From Megamerina dolium (Eukaryota > Arthropoda > Insecta > Diptera > Megamerinidae): a DNA stretch of 64,000 nucleotides. Shown in pieces: positions 23,335 to 34,850 of this stretch. Position numbers and translations under genes: made by a program. The DNA is taken from the NCBI GenBank assembly GCA_963854835.1, contig OY978526.1, positions 26,835,073 to 26,899,072 on the forward strand, written 5' to 3'. The first letter of the stretch is position 1, and each line of letters opens with the position of its first letter. The notes under the pieces were generated by a model. The model saw nothing but the letters and a program-made list of their open reading frames with translations. It was not told where the DNA came from and ran no database searches.

Positions 23335-24640
23335 CGACAAAGGATAAGTCGGTTTCATTCAGTTGAAATATTACATTTCGAAATGCTATTAATTGTTTTT
23401 TATGACAGATCCGGCCTGGCTGATATTGCTGATATTGGTATTAAGGGCTGCTTTTTTTTTTTGGATGTTCGTCATATACAGCAAACGTCCGACGCTAACT
23501 GAACGATAACAGTTAGCGGCAATTCTTGCATTAGTTTTATCTTCCTAGGTTCTATATTAAAATAAAAGGTGCGTAAAGTATGTTACTTTGTAAAATTACT
23601 CATTTCTGGTGAAGTACATTTGGTTTGTAAGGAAGATCCTTAAATGATATTCTGTCAAAATTGCATGCACATTTGTATCACCGGCACAAAAATAAGTAGC
23701 TAACATGAAATTTTATTTTGAAGGTGATAAAATTTTTACCCAAACGTTTCAATAGAAGGACCAAGCCTATTTTAATGATTGTTTTTTCCATATCAGAGCT
23801 CATGATTGGTATACGGGCCTTAAAAACTGCCAGAATATCGTGCGCTTTTGGTGAAGGCGCCACCTCAGCGATCGACGACTGTGACTGATGTTTAACTGCG
23901 AAGTCATTGTGAAATAATTTTAACGCCTAGCATCGACAGTCTGAAGGACAGTCTGGCCAACGATCCATTTTTGGACTAAATAATAATAAAAAATAAATAA
24001 AAGAATAATGATAAGAATAAACTAAATCGGATTTGGAACAAAAATAAAGTTCATCTTGTTTACTTTGGAACACACCTGGTATTCGCACAAATTTTGCATC
24101 GTGAATAAACGAAAGCCGAAAGGCTGTGCATGCACAGAATCGACTAATTCAAGCCTTTTTCATCCTACGCTATTCGCTGTATTCCGTATATGTGAAGATG
24201 AACGTTATCCAGTAGCATATGAGAACCGAGGTATGCTCAATTATACGCCGAGATAATCTCAGAAAAAGAATTTTTAAGTTTTGACTCCGTAATCATAATT
24301 TTCGAACACTTTGCAAGCAACATTGAATTTGAAATGAATGCATGGTACATACATGTGTTTATGCCTGCTGTTTATCTTAAATCGTAAAAAATTATAATAT
24401 ATGAAAGAATTAAAATACATATATGAAATTATCTATCCAACGGATTTCGGACGAACTAAATCGGACTAGCAGAACCCGAGATATTGCGATTTAAGTAACA
24501 CAGAAATTGACAAAACTTTGACATTTTTTCAAACTTGGACTAAACGGTATTCCGTTAGAAAATTATTTCGAGACAAATCCCGATACACGTATAAACTTAT
24601 TTTATGTAAAGTATTTTTAAAAAGATTTTCGGCCGATTTA
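23335..24640. other. Non-coding stretch
   Basis: No gene recognised. A hairpin (CGCTAACTG / CAGTTAGCG) lies near 23493-23518. Open frames are under 70 codons and without motifs. Confidence 0.5.
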
Positions 24641-25302
24641 AAAATGTCAAATTTTTTTTGCCTAATCCGAGCGATTTAAAAAAGAATGAGCCATATGTAT
24701 ATAATTTGCAATTTCATCATGGAAAGATTGACACACAAACATGGTTCTGTCATTCAAACTCAAAGATCACTCAAACATTGTTTTATCGCAAAATTTTATT
24801 CAGTGAGGACGCTCATTTTTGCCTCAATGGGTATGTCAACAAGCTAATTTGTCGGATTTGGAGTGAAGAGAACCAACAAGAAATTCTTCAGACACCATTA
24901 AATCTCCAAAAACTAACTGTTTGGTGTGGTTTATGGGCTGATCGGATCATTGGTCCAGACTCATTTAAAAACGTGACAGGCAACAACGCAACCATCAAAG
25001 GCGATCACTACAGAGCCATTATAACGGACTATTTGATTCCGCAATTACTCGGTATGAGTTTGAAGGAGATCAGGTTCCAGCAAAATAGCGCTAAATGCCT
25101 TATATCGAACATAACAATCAATATATTGAAGGAAACATTTGGCGACAACATAATCTGTCGAAATGTACATGTGAACCATCCTGTAAGATTTTGCGATTTA
25201 ACGCATTTGTATTATTTTTTACGGAGACATCTGCAGATAAATCAGCAACTTTGGATGAATCGGAAGCCAAGATTGAGCGAACTATTGCCAAGATTAATTA
25301 AT
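24640..25302 (+). pseudogene. IS630/Tc1/mariner-type DDE transposase, defective
   Basis: A 236-codon open stretch (24658-25368) carries much of the catalytic domain. LFYRKILFSEDAHFCLNGYV holds the first acidic site, but as SED rather than the usual SDE. TVWCGLWADRIIGPDSF and GDHYRAIITDYLIPQL follow. In FQQNSAKC the usual QQD is now QQN, so the second catalytic aspartate is lost. The third region (HVNHPVRFCDLTHLYYF) keeps the CDLT aspartate. A frameshift then moves the tail (DESEAKIERTIAKIN) to another frame. The N-terminal DNA-binding domain is not recognisable and no terminal repeats were found. A 5'-truncated SINE abuts its 3' end. Almost certainly inactive. Confidence 0.85.
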
Positions 25303-25603
25303 GGATTGTGCGTTGGCCTTTTGATCTGTCGGTCGTGGGTTCAATCCCTAGCTGAAGCACAACTTTAATATCGAAAAGATTTTTCTTTCGAATGGTACCT
25401 GACGGCAAGTAATTAGCCATTTTTTCGGCAGTAACAATTTTTCAGGAAAAAGCTTCCAAAAGAGCTCTGGAAAAGTGGTGTCACAAGGGTTCTGCCTTTC
25501 TGAACAGGCTAATATAGTAGTCCCTTCTAATACTGTCCAGAATTAAACACACACAACAATATTGGAAGTGTAGCTCGGTCAAGGGGCCCTTCGTACCACA
25601 TAT
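25303..25603 (+). repeat. tRNA-derived SINE, head partly truncated
   Basis: Starts at the GTGCGTTGGCCTTTTGATC part of the tRNA-like head and keeps GGTCGTGGGTTCAATCCC. The body and tail follow through GTGTCACAAGGGTTCTGCC to GTACCACATATTTATTG. It begins right at the end of the transposase remnant, so it either truncated it or used its 3' end as target. Confidence 0.85.
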
Positions 25604-25605
25604 TT

Positions 25606-27035
25606 ATTGATTTTTTTTTTATTATGATATTTTGATAAGGTCCGAACAAATTTAACCTAATAAATTCACCACTAATGTTACACATTTTATACATCTATTA
25701 TTATACCTTATAGCTACTCATTTATATGTAAATGTATGTTTAAATGCTTGCGTACATATACCACATTACATGTGGACATATGTATGTATGTATGCATATT
25801 TGGCATCATCATTAATTGCAAAAATTGCCATGACAGCCCTGCAGGCTGTCGTATAACGCAATAACATCGTACGCATTAAGTACGTACATACTCAAACTCA
25901 TAAGTAAGGTACATATCGTACCTACTACGATAAAAGCGAAACTTGAAATACGCATGTACGTAATTTTTATTATTTTACTTTTTGGGCTTTTATTTTCTGT
26001 GACTGTATTACGCAAAAAGTTTTTTAACAATACATATGTATGTGACTTTATATTAACTTTGTACATATTCGTCTTGTTGATTTTGTGTTGCTATGTGCGA
26101 TTTAAGGAAACGCAATTTTGACACGCACACACCTCACCACAAAAAAGAAACCTGTATTTATTGAAATGTGCACAAATTTATAAGTATACATATAAAAAAA
26201 TTGATATATGGATGTGTGTGTGTGTATATATGAATTCATACAACATACTCTATATATGTACCAGTACTTAGTGCCTTTAGTATTTTATTGTACTAAGGAG
26301 GCCGTCAGGCAAGCAATCCGCAGCTGATGGTTTTAGATATACACTACATACATATGTACATACTCGTATACATAAATTTTTACTGTGCGTAAGTAGGCGT
26401 TAAGAAACTTCCTGTATTTGCGTGTCAAAAATATGTTTTTTTTTCTTGGTTTACTTGTGTAAACTGACTCATACGTACACCATCAACACGACCACTCACC
26501 ACACCTTGTGTCTTAAGGCTTTCTTCTTATATTTCGCTTTCTTTTCATATACCATCCTTATATACGGAATACATATCTTGTAAGATTAAATGCAACACCC
26601 ACTCACACCTTGTTGAACAAATTGTGTATCGTAGGTATAAGTTTGTACATATTTACCCTGTTTACGCCCACCCCAATTTATATTTCATTAGGTATCAGTT
26701 ATAGGAATCATGGCTGTATTTTGGATTTCGAATCGAAAAATAAAATATTTCGGTATTATGACGCTTATAATAATATCGAAAATATATCGGTTTAGGTGGC
26801 TGCACAAAAGGGGCACAATAGAACAAAAAAAGAAATGTTCAAAGTAACTCCAACCATCGTTGAAAAGCTTATGAAGCTATCTAAAATATAGACTTAGATA
26901 TGAGCTAGATGCGCCTTGCGCCTATTATAAAATACCGGACACCTGCAAGAAGTCGTGCGTTAGATGGTCTAATCCAGTTACTCTAGCTTGTGTTCGAAAA
27001 ATGTAGCGTCCTCTAGTAACATCTGTCACAATCGT
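25606..27035. other. Microsatellite-rich non-coding stretch
   Basis: No gene is recognised. TATG arrays near 25776-25796, TG near 26214-26226 and short biased frames. Confidence 0.5.
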
Positions 27036-27039
27036 CAAC

Positions 27040-27330
27040 TTTATTTCATCTAGACTGAGCAGACTTTTCGACCAGATATCTTGCCCTTGATAGAGCCTAT
27101 CCAAAAGTAGTTTGTCCTGTCTATCATATTCGTTTTCATTCCTAGCATATTAGTGATAGTGGAGTTCCCGAACTTACAAATTCAGCAGAGAGTTCTAAAG
27201 AAGTATACCACTTCCGGCTAGTTTGTCCGCCATGTAATTGCCCGTAACGCAACTTTTATCCGGCGTTGACGTTAAGTTCAGATTATGCTCCTCAGCCATC
27301 TAATCAAAGAATTTGTGCAACGAATCGAGG
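27040..27330 (-). pseudogene. Possible RNase H segment of a LINE, very degenerate
   Basis: On the minus strand a VTGNYMADKLAGSG phrase resembles the GNEMADELARxG end of retrotransposon RNase H domains. Further on, LLSLDEIKLTIVTDVTRGRY resembles the following RRxLRxVxGLLTGHC segment. Many frame changes; this could be coincidence. Confidence 0.25.
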
Positions 27331-27619
27331 TCTCTGATATATGAATGACTGATTCTAGTATTTTTATATCAGTCTGGGTATCAAAGAGAACACCGGTATC
27401 TCACATGGAGGTTTTATTGTGAATTATTTTTTATTTATTTAACCTTAACATTTGTTAAGGATTTGTTAATTTTTAGCGAATCTAAGTATATGTCCACTCA
27501 TCGAATGGCCTGATTTAATTTGTGTTGTGCTTTTTAACATGTTGCCCTCAAGCTGCGGCTTTTTTAAGCCTCAGATATTACGTGCAGAAAAGTTTCAGTT
27601 GTGTTTGGTGAAACACTAA

Positions 27620-28160
27620 CTCCAATGCGTTCAATTATTATACAAGCGAAAAGTTACGCTTTGCAGAATAGGTCACAGATCTTATTCGCCTAAAGTCCGT
27701 TCTTCGAGTCGCTCTGCACTCATGCTGCTTGAGCTTCAGATGTGCCCATACAATGGGTTCTTTTTTTCTAGGAGCCTTCTTCTGAGATGTTGCGTATCTT
27801 TTCTGACGCTCTTTGGTGCGGAGCGTCAAGGCTTTCATTTGCCCGCATACACGGCACGACGCTACATGAGTTGATGTTTGATGCTAAAGTGTTGCGGCAA
27901 TGGATTGTGGCAGTACCTTGGCTTAGCTTATGCTTGCTCCCACAACTTCGGCAACTTTCATTCGTAGAGCTTGGAAGTTGGGGAGACAGGGTCGTCCGCT
28001 TGCGAAGAGACCAGCTGTATTCAAGAAACTCAAAATAATGCAGAGGATTCCAGTGACTTGGATACTTCTTTTGAGACTGAGCTACTTTCATTGGGTTTCC
28101 ACTCAGGCTGACACGTATGGATGATGTACACGGACCATATAACATCCCAGCCTGGACCTT
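27620..28160 (-). other. Unassigned region with two open minus-strand frames
   Basis: Minus-strand frames at 27768-28145 (125 codons) and 27638-27838 (66 codons) overlap here, and base composition is noticeably less AT-rich than the surroundings. CRSCG and SCRVCG phrases hint at zinc-knuckle-like spacing in a gag-type protein, but in different frames. No firm family match, so function is not assigned. It may be a remnant of the LINE suspected just to its left. Confidence 0.3.
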
Positions 28161-28164
28161 TGGA

Positions 28165-29900
28165 TGCGGAGTAATGGGAAATTTCTATTTGTGAACGAAC
28201 CAAAAATATTTTGAAAGCAAAATTGTAAAAATTTTCATTTTACCTGTATATACCTCAACCAGCTCAACAGCATTTTCCAGAGCTCTGTGAGTAGCAATCA
28301 GGTGAGTTAGGCAAAAAGCTCTGGAATATCAAATTCATTACGTTAGCCTTTCTCATGTTTTTCACACCCTTCTTTACAAATTCATTAATTTCTAGCAATT
28401 TCTAGGCGAATATCTTCATAATCCTGTAATTTTTTAAGACCCAGCACCGAAGTTTTTTACAGAAGTTTTGAACGGACAAAGCGTGTAAAATAATATGAAT
28501 TATCTGCAAGAAATTTCTATAATGCTTTGCTTAAAATTTCATAGATAATCTTACGTTCATATTTAAATATTTATTTATGTAGTATCTAGGCAGTATTCTT
28601 AAGATGAAAATCTTCAACCACCAGCAACAATTCATCAAAACATCTTTTGGTAAATAAGTACATATTACGTACTTACTAAACCATCAGAAAGGGAGATAGA
28701 TGGCTACAGAAAATGGAGTAATGAAGTTTAAATAAGTGAAAACCCGAATAAGTAACACTTTGGTGTTGTCTCATACCATTCACCAATGAGGATATTGCGT
28801 TTCTAATTGTGTTTTTGTTGTTCTTGTCGTTGTTCTTGTTGTTGTTGAAGATGAAAATCAAATATTTGCGCATGAGAAACCAAGTCAGTCGGGTGTTAAC
28901 TCAAATACAATACAATATAATACAATACAATACAATACATACATAATAAGAAAGATGTAGGTATAAGCAAAACGGGAAAAGAAAAAAAAACAAAAAAGGG
29001 TGTACATAAATATGCCAAAATATATGCCTACTATTATTTTATTTATTCAATACTATATACTTAAACACATATATACGAATTGTTGTATTCTAACCCATAC
29101 CATTGTTATGATCCAATAGGAAGAAAGCTGCTTTCGAACCCCACGCATAGAAAATGTTTGCTTTGAAATATTTCACTTATTTATTGGGTGGGTTTTTATG
29201 CATTATATATTTGGTGAATCTATGTACATAGATTTTTCTATATACCTACATATACATATACAAATATTTGTATCTACAATAATATACATACGAGTATATG
29301 TATGTATGTGCTTTTGAAATGACACTGCTGACACATCATTGCCGAAGGGTGTTGTAATTTTATTTTCAAAGCAAAAAATTCTATTAAACTCAAACTCTCG
29401 CTTTCAAGTTTTCTTTGGCATATTTCAATGATGACTACGACGACGATGATGATGATGATTATGATGATGATGTTGATGATGGTTGAAAAGGGTCTATTTT
29501 CATTATTGTTGTTATTTTCCCATTTTATATGCATATAATACATTTAGATATAGTTACCACATATTACATAGTTACAATATATTTTTTGGGTTTTGGGTTG
29601 AAATTTCTAGATATGACTATATACATACATGTATGTATGCTATAATAGTTAGATAGAGATACAGAAAGAGAATGAGGGAGAGAAAGATAACCGAATAATG
29701 GCCTACATACCCACTTGAGGCATATATGAATATAAATTATATACGTTGTACGAGTATATTAACGTGGGTCATATTTTATGGAATTTTTTTTTCAAGTTTC
29801 AGCTCATTTCAAGAATTTTCAAATTTTCTGGAATAAAATGTTGCAAATTATGACTCATTTCAAAAGTCCAAATTTCTGCTTAGATTTTAGAGCCATTATA
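28165..29900. other. Microsatellite-rich non-coding stretch
   Basis: No gene recognised. ACAAT/ATACA pentamer repeats near 28904-28940, GTT-type repeats near 28805-28850, GAT repeats near 29439-29482, and AGAGA tracts near 29650-29690. Confidence 0.5.
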
Positions 29901-29988
29901 AAGGCATTTATTATGCAAGGGTGCTCCCCAAATCAGTGTGGAGACCGTACAAGTTTGTTCGGAGAAAATGAGGAAAAATTTATGGGGG

Positions 29989-30001
29989 TAATACATATTA
30001 T
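29989..30001. repeat. Left 13-bp target site duplication of a SINE
   Basis: TAATACATATTAT, repeated exactly at 30369-30381. Confidence 0.88.
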
Positions 30002-30368
30002 TAAGTGGGTGCCGTAGCTCAGTGGTTAGTGTGTTCGCCTTCTGATCTGTAGGTCGTGGGTTCAATCCCCGGCTGATGCATAACAAATTTAATATCGAAA
30101 AGATTTTTCTTTCGAATGGTACCCACCTGTCGGCAAGCAATTGGCAATTCTTCCGACAGTAACAACCTGCCATGAAAAAGCTTCTTAAAGAACTCTGTGA
30201 CAAAGCTCAGAAAAAGTGATGTCACAAGTGTTCTGCCGTTCGGAACCGGCTAAAATAAGTAGGTCCCTTCTAATACTGTCCAAACTTAAGACGCACAACA
30301 GTAATGGAAGAGAAGCTCGGCCAATGAGTCCTTTGGGGCTTTAAGTGCCACATATATATATATATATA
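30002..30368 (+). mobile_element. Full-length tRNA-derived SINE with target duplication
   Basis: The best copy of the family. The head GTGCCGTAGCTCAGTGGTTA contains a good pol III box A, and GGTCGTGGGTTCAATCCCC a box-B-like element. A tRNA-unrelated body of about 250 bp follows, with TATCGAAAAGATTTTTC, GGTACCCACCTGTCGG, AAAGTGATGTCACAAG, CGGAACCGGC and CTTCTAATACTGTCC. The tail ends TTAAGTGCCACA and a (TA)n run. Exact 13-bp duplications flank it. It has no coding capacity and would rely on a LINE reverse transcriptase. The head could be mistaken for a tRNA gene, but the acceptor ends do not pair and the sequence recurs with mutations all over the window. Confidence 0.93.
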
Positions 30369-30381
30369 TAATACATATTAT
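30369..30381. repeat. Right 13-bp target site duplication of the SINE
   Basis: Exact repeat of 29989-30001, directly after the (TA)n tail. Confidence 0.88.
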
Positions 30382-30684
30382 CAGTCTAGGGGCGATCCCT
30401 TGATTGTTATAAAGTTATTTATCGATTTTAATGCGATTTTGAGCCCATTTTCTAGGGGAATCCACATAAGGGGTGAAGAAAAGGGGTAAGTATATATGAA
30501 GAAAATTTTAGGGAGGCCAAATTAATTGCGTTCGATCATATACTTAATCGCTCTATGGGCAATTCTTGGGGAGACATTTCCATCGATAATTTGACCTGAT
30601 TTAATATTTTCTCTAGAAAATAAACACTATACGAGATAATTTCTTTATATATTCCTTAAAAGTGGTTTTTTCAAATTGAAAATT

Positions 30685-30795
30685 TTTCGACTGTAAACAT
30701 TTGCCATATAAAAACTTCTGAAAGAGCTATTTGGGAAGTTCAGGAAAGGTAATGTCAAATGAGTTCTACCGTTAGAAAGTTAGGAATCAACAACC
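30685..30795 (+). repeat. Degenerate SINE body fragment
   Basis: TTTGCCATATAAAAACTTCTGAAAGAGC, AAAGGTAATGTCAAATGAGTTC and TACCGTTAGAAAG follow the order of the SINE body with many substitutions. Head and tail are absent. Confidence 0.5.
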
Positions 30796-30821
30796 TTCCA
30801 AATGAAAATTTTGTTTTTTTT

Positions 30822-31425
30822 TCTTATGTGGTCATCACAACCGGAAAACGTTTTAGGCAGACTTCAGCACGCTTCGCAGGTCGGCTCTGTTCTTCACAAC
30901 TGACGTCAGTTAATAGAGTTGTCAGAGAGCTAGGGCTTGGTATTTCAATTGTTGATGGGTTTTGGCATTATACTCAAGGTGATTCCGAATATATTACCTT
31001 CTTTGCCGGAGCGTGTTCTTTTATTCGATATGATCTAGCGGGACCACTGCGTTATTACTGGCACACAGCTCGAATAGCTCATTATTTTATCTTATTCGGT
31101 ATTCGCTTCCAACGCAAATAGGTCTAAAGACATTGAGTAGGACTTTTCTCTCAAAGCCTCTGAGCATTCCCTCATCTGAGATATACATAAGTCCTTCAGG
31201 ACTCCGCGCCATATGCAAGGAAAGGCCTGGTGAGAAACCTGTAGAGTGCAGCCTTAGTCCTGAGTCATATGCAGCACCAGTTTTTAAGAGTTCTTCTTTG
31301 AAATATCTCGGGTCTGTTGTCATTACTGGAGTTAATGCAGGTTCCAAGATAATATTGTAATTTAATACGCATAATATTTCTGTAAGGGCAGCCAATGTTC
31401 TTCGGAGCGTCTAGTGCCAATAGTT
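30822..31425 (-). pseudogene. LINE 3' fragment, heavily decayed
   Basis: On the minus strand the order is a LEPALTPVMT-like stretch, MLRGFERKVLLNVFRPICVGSEYRI, and then only nucleotide-level similarity to the C-terminal segments of the LINE family at 15.5, 35, 41 and 52 kb. The left border is TTCTTATGTGGTCATCACAACC, the family's 3' terminus. Frames are broken throughout. No target duplication found. Confidence 0.75.
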
Positions 31426-31457
31426 TATTCTATTTTGATTTTTATAGTAAGTTTATA

Positions 31458-32165
31458 TTGGGTGTGTGAATTAAAAGTCGTTTTAGTGGTCAAAAAGCAT
31501 TTATTTTTAAGAATTCTGCAAAAAACATGTCAAGTACCATATTGTTCATCAGAAACTATGACATTTCTCCATCTTTCTGGCAATTTATGGATTCCATTTT
31601 AAAAGAACTTCGTCGTCTTGGCGACCAAAACGAATCGAGCCGTTTTTTGATTCCATTGATTGAAGAGAAGCGTTTTCCATAAAGGGCATTTTGTAAGGAC
31701 CGGAACAAGTGGTAATCTGAAGGCGCCAGGTCTGGGCTATAATGAGGATGGGGTAAAACTTCCCATCCGCAATTAGCAAGATATTTTTCGACCGGAATAG
31801 CAATGTGTCGCCGTGCACTCTCATGAAAAATTACCGACCGCTTTGATGCACACAAACCACTCCTTACATTGAGTGTTGGATAGAGAATTGTCGCCATACA
31901 ATTCCACAGGCAAACGATGACTTTCAGCGCACTGTTCTTTGCAAAAAAGCAACTTCACAAAACTTCCTGCAAGTGCTGCTTTTTCGGCAATTCTCAAAGT
32001 TTTCCAAAAAATATGAAGCGCACGACTAAATTGAAAAATTTTTTGCTGATTTTGACAGCAAGTGAATAAACGTTTAAAAATACATTTCGGACAATGATGT
32101 ACGATATCGCACTTACGCGTGGCGACATGTAACGTAAAAGGCAGGTTACTAATTCACACACCCAA
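31458..32165 (-). mobile_element. Internally deleted mariner-type element, 708 bp
   Basis: The ends TTGGGTGTGTGAATTA (31458-31473) and its exact inverse (32150-32165) are each flanked by TA (31456-31457 and 32166-32167). Coding mariner elements are about 1.3 kb, so roughly half the element is missing. The remaining coding part on the minus strand is described separately. Perfect 16-bp ends and intact target duplication suggest a fairly recent mobilisation, probably in trans. Confidence 0.88.
31556..31897 (-). pseudogene. C-terminal half of a mariner-type transposase
   Basis: A 113-codon minus-strand frame retains the last part of the catalytic domain. HESARRH stands where active relatives have HDNARPH, so the second catalytic aspartate appears replaced by glutamate. 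SPDLAPSDYHLF carries the third catalytic aspartate, and a C-terminal KKRLDSFW and QKDGEM tail follows. The first catalytic region and the DNA-binding domain are deleted. The enzyme would be inactive; the element can only be non-autonomous. Confidence 0.85.
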
Positions 32166-32324
32166 TATTTAAAAACTAGTTCTTAACGATTTTTTAAAAA
32201 TGGATCTTCTTACGTATGGATACCACTTCCGCTGATAGATGAGCAACATTTGAAGGAATAAATCTAATTGAATTTGTTGAGTTCCGTGTTCGACAGCAGT
32301 AGCAGTAGCAGTAAATATTTTTTT

Positions 32325-32610
32325 GTGGATACCGTAGTATGTCGTCAGTTTAATTATCGGCCAAGAATCAATTGCATATCAATAAATATTTTATCGTTCA
32401 CAACGGTGCCCACCTGTTGACAAGCAATTGGGCAATTCTGCACCGGTAAGTATTTGCCATGAAAACGCTTCCAAAAGAACTGTGACATTCAGAACTGGCC
32501 AATTTAAATAGATCTCTTCTAATACCGTCCGTTTTTAATATGTACAATATAACTTGGAGTGAAGCTTGGTCAAAAGGTACTCTAGAGCCTCTGGATTTTC
32601 GTGTCAAATT
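32325..32610 (+). repeat. tRNA-derived SINE, degenerate, head partly lost
   Basis: A GTGGATACCGTAGTATG head remnant precedes GTGCCCACCTGTTGACAAGC, TTTGCCATGAAAACGCTTCC and TCTTCTAATACCGTCC. The end TCGTGTCAAAT corresponds to the usual AAGTGCCACAT. Box B is missing. Confidence 0.7.
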
Positions 32611-32619
32611 TGAAATGAG

Positions 32620-34380
32620 GGCTTGAGAAATATGAAAAGAAAATGATGTCAAATTTATTCCAAAGCTCTCAAGCGCTTAAAAATTGGAAATTTCGATCAA
32701 CTAGCTTAGTCTAATTTCTTTTTAATGATACTGTGCAGGCTTTTTAAAGATTAATCATCAAGTTTGGCGGACTTTACAAAAGGGTCACGAATAAGAATAT
32801 ATTCCTAAGGAATTTTAAATGGTGTAGCACATTTTTAAGCTTCTGCAAAATGAAAAGGAGGATCAAAAATGTGTAACGAAGAGGGTAAAAATTTCATTTT
32901 GTTTCTAAATAGCCAATAATATATAGGAATGCAAGTGGTATACATATGTATATGTTTTCATTTTCTTTTCTGTAATATTGCTCACGCATAAAATTTTACA
33001 AATTTCCATTAGTCAAAGAGTGTAAAAGAGAAAGCGATATGCGTAGGTATACTGCAATGTATAGTATGTACAAGTATGGCACATTAGGGAAAATTGTTTT
33101 CCATGATACTTTTTTTGTATTCGTCAAACGTACACGTAATTTTCCAAAGTATACAAGCTGATGCATGTACATGAACATGTATTGATGTATAGAGAATAAC
33201 AGCAAATGCGTATGTATATAACTACATTTGCGTTACACGAGTGAGGTATTTAATACTATATACAATATAAAAGCAGCCCTGTGTAAATCAGCTAAATATG
33301 TAGTACATAGGTATAAAAAACAACATGAGGTATGTATGCTATGTTGTTCTTGTTGCTATGTAATATTTTTTTTTCCGTTCATATTGAATGTATCCCCTAT
33401 ATAACGAAATGTGTATGTTGTATGTGTGTAGTGTGTGTGTGATGTCGTTGTATTTGTTCTACCTTCTGCTCTTTGTACAAACACAGCAACCAATATATTG
33501 TATTTATTTGTTTGAGTGAAAGCAAAGATGACGCGTAAAATACTTTCTTTCTCTACTTTCATGTGATACATACATATGCGTGCAAGCATAGATACATATT
33601 TGTTTGTAATAACATCGTTCTTTTTCGTTCATTTCATTTATGTTCATACAACATTTATGTATATGTATTGTAACTACCACATGTACATACTATAAAGAGA
33701 TACCTTTTTCGTTTGTCTCATTCTTTTTTATTGCTTTTGCTTTATTTCTATTTGCCTTTTGTTTCTTATGATGGGATAGATGATAGGGTCTCTTTTTGTG
33801 TGTGTAACGGATGAGCATACATATGTATGCTCATATGTAATTATGTACATATAGAATGCGTTTAAGCATATAGTATATAGCATAATAAAAATACAGGGTA
33901 ATACAATACTTTTTATCTTATTATTTAATCATCTGTGGTCCATAATATTGAATATTTATAAAATGATAATAAGCTCTGTATGTATGTGCATAGGGTTGCC
34001 AAATGAAAGTTCGATTTTACATGAAAATTGCGAAATAAAATATCGGGCTATTTCTGGATAACAATACATTAAAATAAAAAAAAACCCGGTATCTCAGTTT
34101 AAAGAATGAAGGGCAGGTATATGGATTGTAAGGAGAGGTGAATGAAATGATACTCACTATACCTTCTGTAATTAAACAGCGATCAAGCAGAAAATTGAGA
34201 CATGAGATTATTTTCATAAAGGAACGGATGAGTCCTTGAATGAGCGAAATCGGATAATAATCACTCCTTCCTCCCACACAACAGTATGTTGTTGAATGTG
34301 TTTGTTATAGATTGGGCTCGAAAACATGAAACCATCAAGTTAGTCTGTTCGTAGAAAGTTAACAACCACCTCTACATTTC
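32620..34380. other. AT-rich non-coding stretch
   Basis: No gene is recognised. TGTG runs near 33425-33442, TATG arrays and short frames without motifs. Confidence 0.5.
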
Positions 34381-34843
34381 ATATATTATTATTATTATTA
34401 TTATTCTTATTCTTATTATAATCGTTGGGGGTATGTTGAACTGCGGTCTATAAGATCTATTGTGCCCCCTTCGCGTATGTATCTTAGTCCAGTTTCCTCG
34501 ATGAATTTTAGCATTGGTCCTACTTCACAAAGTCTAAGTTCGTCCGCGGGTATGATGAAATCTCCCAGGTGTTTCCTACCCTTGTGTATCAATGCGGAAC
34601 AAGTTCCTATCACATGTTGTGCGGTCTGGTCCTCTTCCCTGCAGAACCTACCAAGAGCAACAGAGAAAATTCCCAGTTTTGTTCGGTGATAGTTGAACCG
34701 GCAATGCCCTGTAAATAATCCCATAATGATCCTCAAGTTGTTCTTTATTAGATTCATACAGTCCTCGTAACGTTTTAGGTTGTATGTCCCTAGCGCTATT
34801 TTGGAGTGTCATAACCCCTGAAACTTTTCCCAGTATAAGCCTC

Positions 34844-34850
34844 TTTGTCT
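34844..34850. repeat. Left 7-bp target site duplication (LINE in LINE)
   Basis: TTTGTCT, repeated at 35887-35893. Removing the insert and one copy joins the two halves of the RNase H LINE in frame. Confidence 0.88.

Larger units (their letters stand above)
29905..30560 (+). repeat. Dispersed repeat family D, split by a SINE
   Basis: Before the SINE: GGGTGCTCCCCAAATCAGTG and TTCGGAGAAAATGAGG. After it: TAGGGGCGATCCC, TTATTTATCGATTTTAATGC, GGGGAATCCACATAAGG and GGGGTAAGTATATATGAAG. These are the anchors of the family also present at 2.5, 41-42 and 49-50 kb. The SINE lies between duplicated TAATACATATTAT, so it landed inside the repeat. Confidence 0.65.

Noticed and set aside
30002..30080. Candidate tRNA gene
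   Set aside because: The tRNA-like head is part of a SINE repeated with mutations throughout the window; acceptor ends do not pair.
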